The notes beneath the pieces were generated by a model that was not told where the DNA came from, did not search any database, and saw only the letters and a list, made by a program, of their open reading frames with translations. A stretch of 64,000 bases of DNA from Georgenia sp. EYE_87 (GTDB taxonomy: Bacteria; Actinomycetota; Actinomycetes; Actinomycetales; Actinomycetaceae). Shown in pieces: positions 61,254-64,000 of the stretch. Position numbers and translations under genes: made by a program. The DNA is taken from contig NZ_JAHXNL010000005.1 of assembly GCF_023148685.1 (NCBI RefSeq), positions 124,001-188,000 of the forward strand, written 5' to 3'. Position 1 is the stretch's first letter; every line of letters starts with the position of its first letter.

Positions 61254-62281
61254 GCCAGCACCCGCCGGACCGCGGCCTCGATGCGCTCCTGGAGCGGCAG
61301 CACCGCGTACTCCAGGGCGTGCGCGTACGGGATCGGGACGTCCGGCATGGTCACCCGCTGCACGGGCGCCCTCAGCATGGACGGGTCCTCGTCGGTGATC
61401 GTCGCGGCCACCTCGCCCGAGACGCCGAAGGACAGGTAGTCCTCGTCGACCACGACGAGCCGGCCCGTCTTCCTCACCGACGTCAGGATCGCCTCGCGGT
61501 CGAGCGGCACGAGCGAGCGCAGGTCGAGGACCTCGGCGCTGACGCCCTCGCCGTCGAGCTTCTCGGCGACGTCGAGCGCGTGGTGGACGGACAGCGAGAG
61601 CGTCACGACCGACACGTCGCTGCCCTCGCGGACCACGTTGGCCCTGCCGATCTCCACGACGTGCTCGCCCTCGGGGACGACGTCGACCGAGCGCCGGTTC
61701 TTCGCCATCCAGGGCAGGCCCATGATGCCCTTGTGGAACATGTAGACCACGGGGCTGTCGTCGCGGATGGCCGCGGTCATCAGGCCCTTGGCGTCGGCCG
61801 GGTTGGACGGGACGACCACCTTCATCCCGGGCAGGTGCGCGAACGTGCCCCACAGGCACTGCGAGTGCTGGCCGCCGTCGGAGTACCCGCCGCCGACCGC
61901 CGTCGTCAGCACCATCGGCACCTTGACGTTCCCGCCGGAGAAGTAGTGGATCTTCGCCATGTGGTTGTAGATCTGGTCCAGGCACACGCCCATGAAGTCG
62001 GCGAACATGAGCTCGACGATCGGGCGCATGCCCTCGGTGGCGGCGCCGATGCCCAGGCCGATGAACGCCGTCTCGGAGATCGGGGTGTCGATGACCCGGT
62101 CCTTGCCGAACTTCTCGAGCAGCCCGGTGGTGGAGGAGAAGATGCCGCCGTACGCGCCGACGTCCTCCCCGAGGTAGACCACGGTCTCGTCGCGCTCCAT
62201 CTCCTGCGCGATGGCCTCGACCATGGCCTTGGAGGTGTTGAGCCGGCGGGTCGCCGGCTGGGTGGGGGCTGTGGTGGTCAT
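61250..62281 (-). CDS. 2-oxoacid/acetoin dehydrogenase E1 beta subunit
   Basis: A 343-residue thiamine-diphosphate enzyme subunit. RRLNTSKAMVEAIAQEMERD, VVYLGEDVGAYGGIF, RVIDTPISETAFIGLGIGAA and FADFMGVCLDQIYNHMAKI match the AcoB/PdhB family, and the C-terminal transketolase-C domain has RLVVVDEDYLSFGVSGEVAA. It is co-translated with E1alpha and the lipoyl protein. Branched-chain, pyruvate and acetoin enzymes cannot be separated with confidence. Confidence 0.9.
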   Translation of the reverse strand: MTTTAPTQPATRRLNTSKAMVEAIAQEMERDETVVYLGEDVGAYGGIFSSTTGLLEKFGKDRVIDTPISETAFIGLGIGAATEGMRPIVELMFADFMGVCLDQIYNHMAKIHYFSGGNVKVPMVLTTAVGGGYSDGGQHSQCLWGTFAHLPGMKVVVPSNPADAKGLMTAAIRDDSPVVYMFHKGIMGLPWMAKNRRSVDVVPEGEHVVEIGRANVVREGSDVSVVTLSLSVHHALDVAEKLDGEGVSAEVLDLRSLVPLDREAILTSVRKTGRLVVVDEDYLSFGVSGEVAATITDEDPSMLRAPVQRVTMPDVPIPYAHALEYAVLPLQERIEAAVRRVLA

Positions 62282-63333
62282 CGGTTCTCCTCGGCGAAGA
62301 CGTACTTCATGACGTCGGCGACGTCGGGCACGGGGCTGTCCTTGGCGAAGGCGACGGCGGACTCGACCTTCTCGGAGGCCTCCTCCTTGATGCGGGCGAC
62401 CGCGCCGTCGTCGAGGACGCCCGCCTCGCGCAGGCGCGTCTCGTAGCGCGGGATCGGGTCCAGCTTGGGCAGGTCCGCGAGCCCGGGGCGGTAGCCCTGG
62501 GCGTCGCCCTCGAAGTGGCCCCACATCCGCAGGGTGGCGACCTCGAGCAGGCTCGGCCCCTCCCCCGCGCGGGCGCGGGCGACGGCGCGGCGGGCGGCGG
62601 CGTAGACGGCGTCGACGTCGTTGTCCTCCACCCGCTCACCGGGGATGCCGTAGCCGGCGGCCCGCTCGGCGTTGGAGGTGACGGCGGTCGAGGCGGTGCG
62701 CGCCACCGAGATGCCCCACTCGTTGTCCTCGACCACGAAGACCACTGGCAGCCGCCACAGCGCCGCCAGGTTGAGGGACTCGTGGAAGGCGCCCTGGTTC
62801 GCGGCGCCCTCGCCGGTGACGGCGACGGCGATCCCGCCCGTCCCGCGCCGCTTGAACGCGAACGCCATGCCCAGCGCGGGCGGGTAGCCCTCGGCGATGA
62901 TGCCCGAGCAGGAGAAGTGCGTCTCCGGGTCGAAGAGGTGCATGTGCCCGCCGCGGCCCCGCCCCAGGCCGGTCTCGCGGCCGAAGATCTCGGCGGTCAT
63001 CTTCCTCAGGTCGACGCCGTGGGCGACGGCGAAGTGGTGCGGGCGGTGAGTGGCGGTGACGGCGTCGTCGCGCGTGAGGTGCGCGCACACGCCGGCGGCG
63101 ACGGGCTCTTGGCCGGCGGAGAGGTGCATCTCCCCGGGGACCAGCCCCTTGCCGATGTCGAAGCCGGGGCCCTTGTCCGCGTGGTACTCGCGGAGGATGG
63201 CCTCCTCGAAGGTGCGCGAGAGCACCATCGTCTCGTAGAGCCCGAGCCGGACCCCGTCGGGGAGCTCGGGCGCCGGCGACCCGGCGTCGGTGCGTGCCGG
63301 CACGGGTGCCGGCTGGGACGTGTCTGTCGACAT
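62278..63333 (-). CDS. 2-oxoacid/acetoin dehydrogenase E1 alpha subunit
   Basis: A 351-residue subunit. The thiamine-diphosphate motif is GEGAANQGAFHESLNLAALW, with VVFVVEDNEWGISVAR supplying the N residue. Upstream are ATHRPHHFAVAHGVDLRKMT and GRGRGGHMHLFDPETHFSCS, resembling acetoin/pyruvate dehydrogenase E1alpha. The ATG at 63333 has GGAGG six bases upstream; a longer frame is not homologous. It is first gene of a three-gene operon lacking E2 core and E3. Confidence 0.9.
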   Translation of the reverse strand: MSTDTSQPAPVPARTDAGSPAPELPDGVRLGLYETMVLSRTFEEAILREYHADKGPGFDIGKGLVPGEMHLSAGQEPVAAGVCAHLTRDDAVTATHRPHHFAVAHGVDLRKMTAEIFGRETGLGRGRGGHMHLFDPETHFSCSGIIAEGYPPALGMAFAFKRRGTGGIAVAVTGEGAANQGAFHESLNLAALWRLPVVFVVEDNEWGISVARTASTAVTSNAERAAGYGIPGERVEDNDVDAVYAAARRAVARARAGEGPSLLEVATLRMWGHFEGDAQGYRPGLADLPKLDPIPRYETRLREAGVLDDGAVARIKEEASEKVESAVAFAKDSPVPDVADVMKYVFAEENR

Positions 63334-63614
63334 GGTTGCCTCCGTTGGCTCGATGTCCGTGCCCCTCACTCTTGTTCGGGCGCCCGACCGGGGCAACGGC
63401 CGGTATTTCAGATGGTGATAGCGGACCGCAACCGCCCGTCTCGGGCGTCGAAAGTGCCGGCCCCGAAGCTCTCGACAAGTGCTCGACCCCGGGTGCAGAC
63501 TCGCCCACACGCCGAACGGTCGTCGGCGGCCCCCGCAGGCGGGGCCCAGGCGCCGCGAGACGCGTTCGATCCCGTCCACGCGCGCTGGGGCGCACGGCAC
63601 AGGGAGGTGGCACC

Positions 63615-63959
63615 ATGGCCACGCTGACCGGCAGGGACTCGCGCACGCAGAACGACACCGCGACGTTCGCGGTCCTGACGGACCAGGGCCGCGTCCGGCT
63701 CGTGCTGGCCGGGTCGATCGACCAGCTGTGCGTGGCCGAGCTGGAGGAGGCGGTCTCCGAGACGGTGCGCACCGGGCTGCCCGTCGAGATCGACACCCGG
63801 CACGTCACGTTCATGGACTCCGCCGGCATCGGCGCCCTGAGCTCGCTCACCGTCGCGTCGCCGCACCGCGTCACCTTCATCGAGCCTGCGGAGGTCGTGC
63901 GCTTCCTCCTGCACGTGACGCACCTGGACGCCACGGTGGAGGTCGTCCGGAGGGGCTGA
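63615..63959 (+). CDS. STAS-domain anti-anti-sigma factor-like protein
   Basis: A 114-residue single STAS domain. The core has FAVLTDQGRVRLVLAGSIDQ and the phosphorylation-loop motif VTFMDSAGIGALSSL with candidate phospho-Ser69. Such proteins are released by phosphatase action and then sequester anti-sigma kinases. AGGGAGG precedes the ATG. No RsbW-type kinase is visible before the window ends, so its partner is unknown. Confidence 0.85.
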   Translation: MATLTGRDSRTQNDTATFAVLTDQGRVRLVLAGSIDQLCVAELEEAVSETVRTGLPVEIDTRHVTFMDSAGIGALSSLTVASPHRVTFIEPAEVVRFLLHVTHLDATVEVVRRG

Positions 63960-64000
63960 CGCCCGCCGGCTCACCTCCCGCCCGCGAGGGCGACCAGCCG

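Overview
The window looks like a chromosome segment from a high-GC Gram-positive bacterium of the Actinomycetes, most likely Micrococcales-like. The evidence is GC-rich codon third positions, frequent GTG starts, ATGA/GTGA gene overlaps, a class E sortase, a DUF2530 protein and DivIVA-type coiled-coil proteins. I cannot name a genus from the sequence alone.

Layout. 1-6.1 kb is less GC-rich and carries cell-surface genes on the minus strand: the 5' end of a polysaccharide pyruvyl transferase, two GT4 glycosyltransferases, a CAP-domain lipoprotein, an LPXTG protein and a DUF4012 membrane protein. 6.2-12.5 kb holds a Wzb-like tyrosine phosphatase, a purine permease, a DUF1972 glycosyltransferase, a sortase with two tiny membrane proteins, and a Wzz/BY-kinase fusion. 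Phosphatase, kinase and glycosyltransferases together suggest regulated exopolysaccharide synthesis. 12.7-14.5 kb is a secreted phosphoesterase.

14.8-21.2 kb is accessory. A CBS-HEPN protein overlaps a helicase-like protein whose ATPase motifs are degenerate. Then come two translationally coupled DivIVA-like coiled-coil proteins and a SIR2-family predicted NADase. The CBS-HEPN/pseudo-helicase pair and the SIR2 gene have lower GC and are the best candidates for undescribed or poorly described defence functions.

21.3-28.0 kb is a citrate-type two-component system, divergent from an overlapping tctCBA-uspA-rraA operon for tricarboxylate uptake. 28.3-43 kb is mixed: an orphan Cas2-like protein, a GH3 enzyme, NCS1 and BCCT transporters, a Tat-exported beta-helix protein, small membrane proteins, a DUF559 nuclease-like protein, a VOC protein, and several intergenic repeats including two long perfect inverted repeats.

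42.1-52.1 kb is an autoinducer-2 (lsr) operon, lsrACDB-lsrR-lsrK-cupin-lsrF-aldolase, with two SorC-type operator palindromes upstream. All six LsrB residues known to contact AI-2 are present. 52.4-60.9 kb is a tartrate catabolic locus: TarD-type D-tartrate dehydratase, two tartrate dehydrogenase paralogues, a TctCAB transporter, a TauE-family permease and a divergent LysR regulator with a near-ideal binding box. 61.0-63.3 kb encodes E1alpha, E1beta and a free-standing lipoyl domain, with no E2 core or E3. A STAS protein closes the window.
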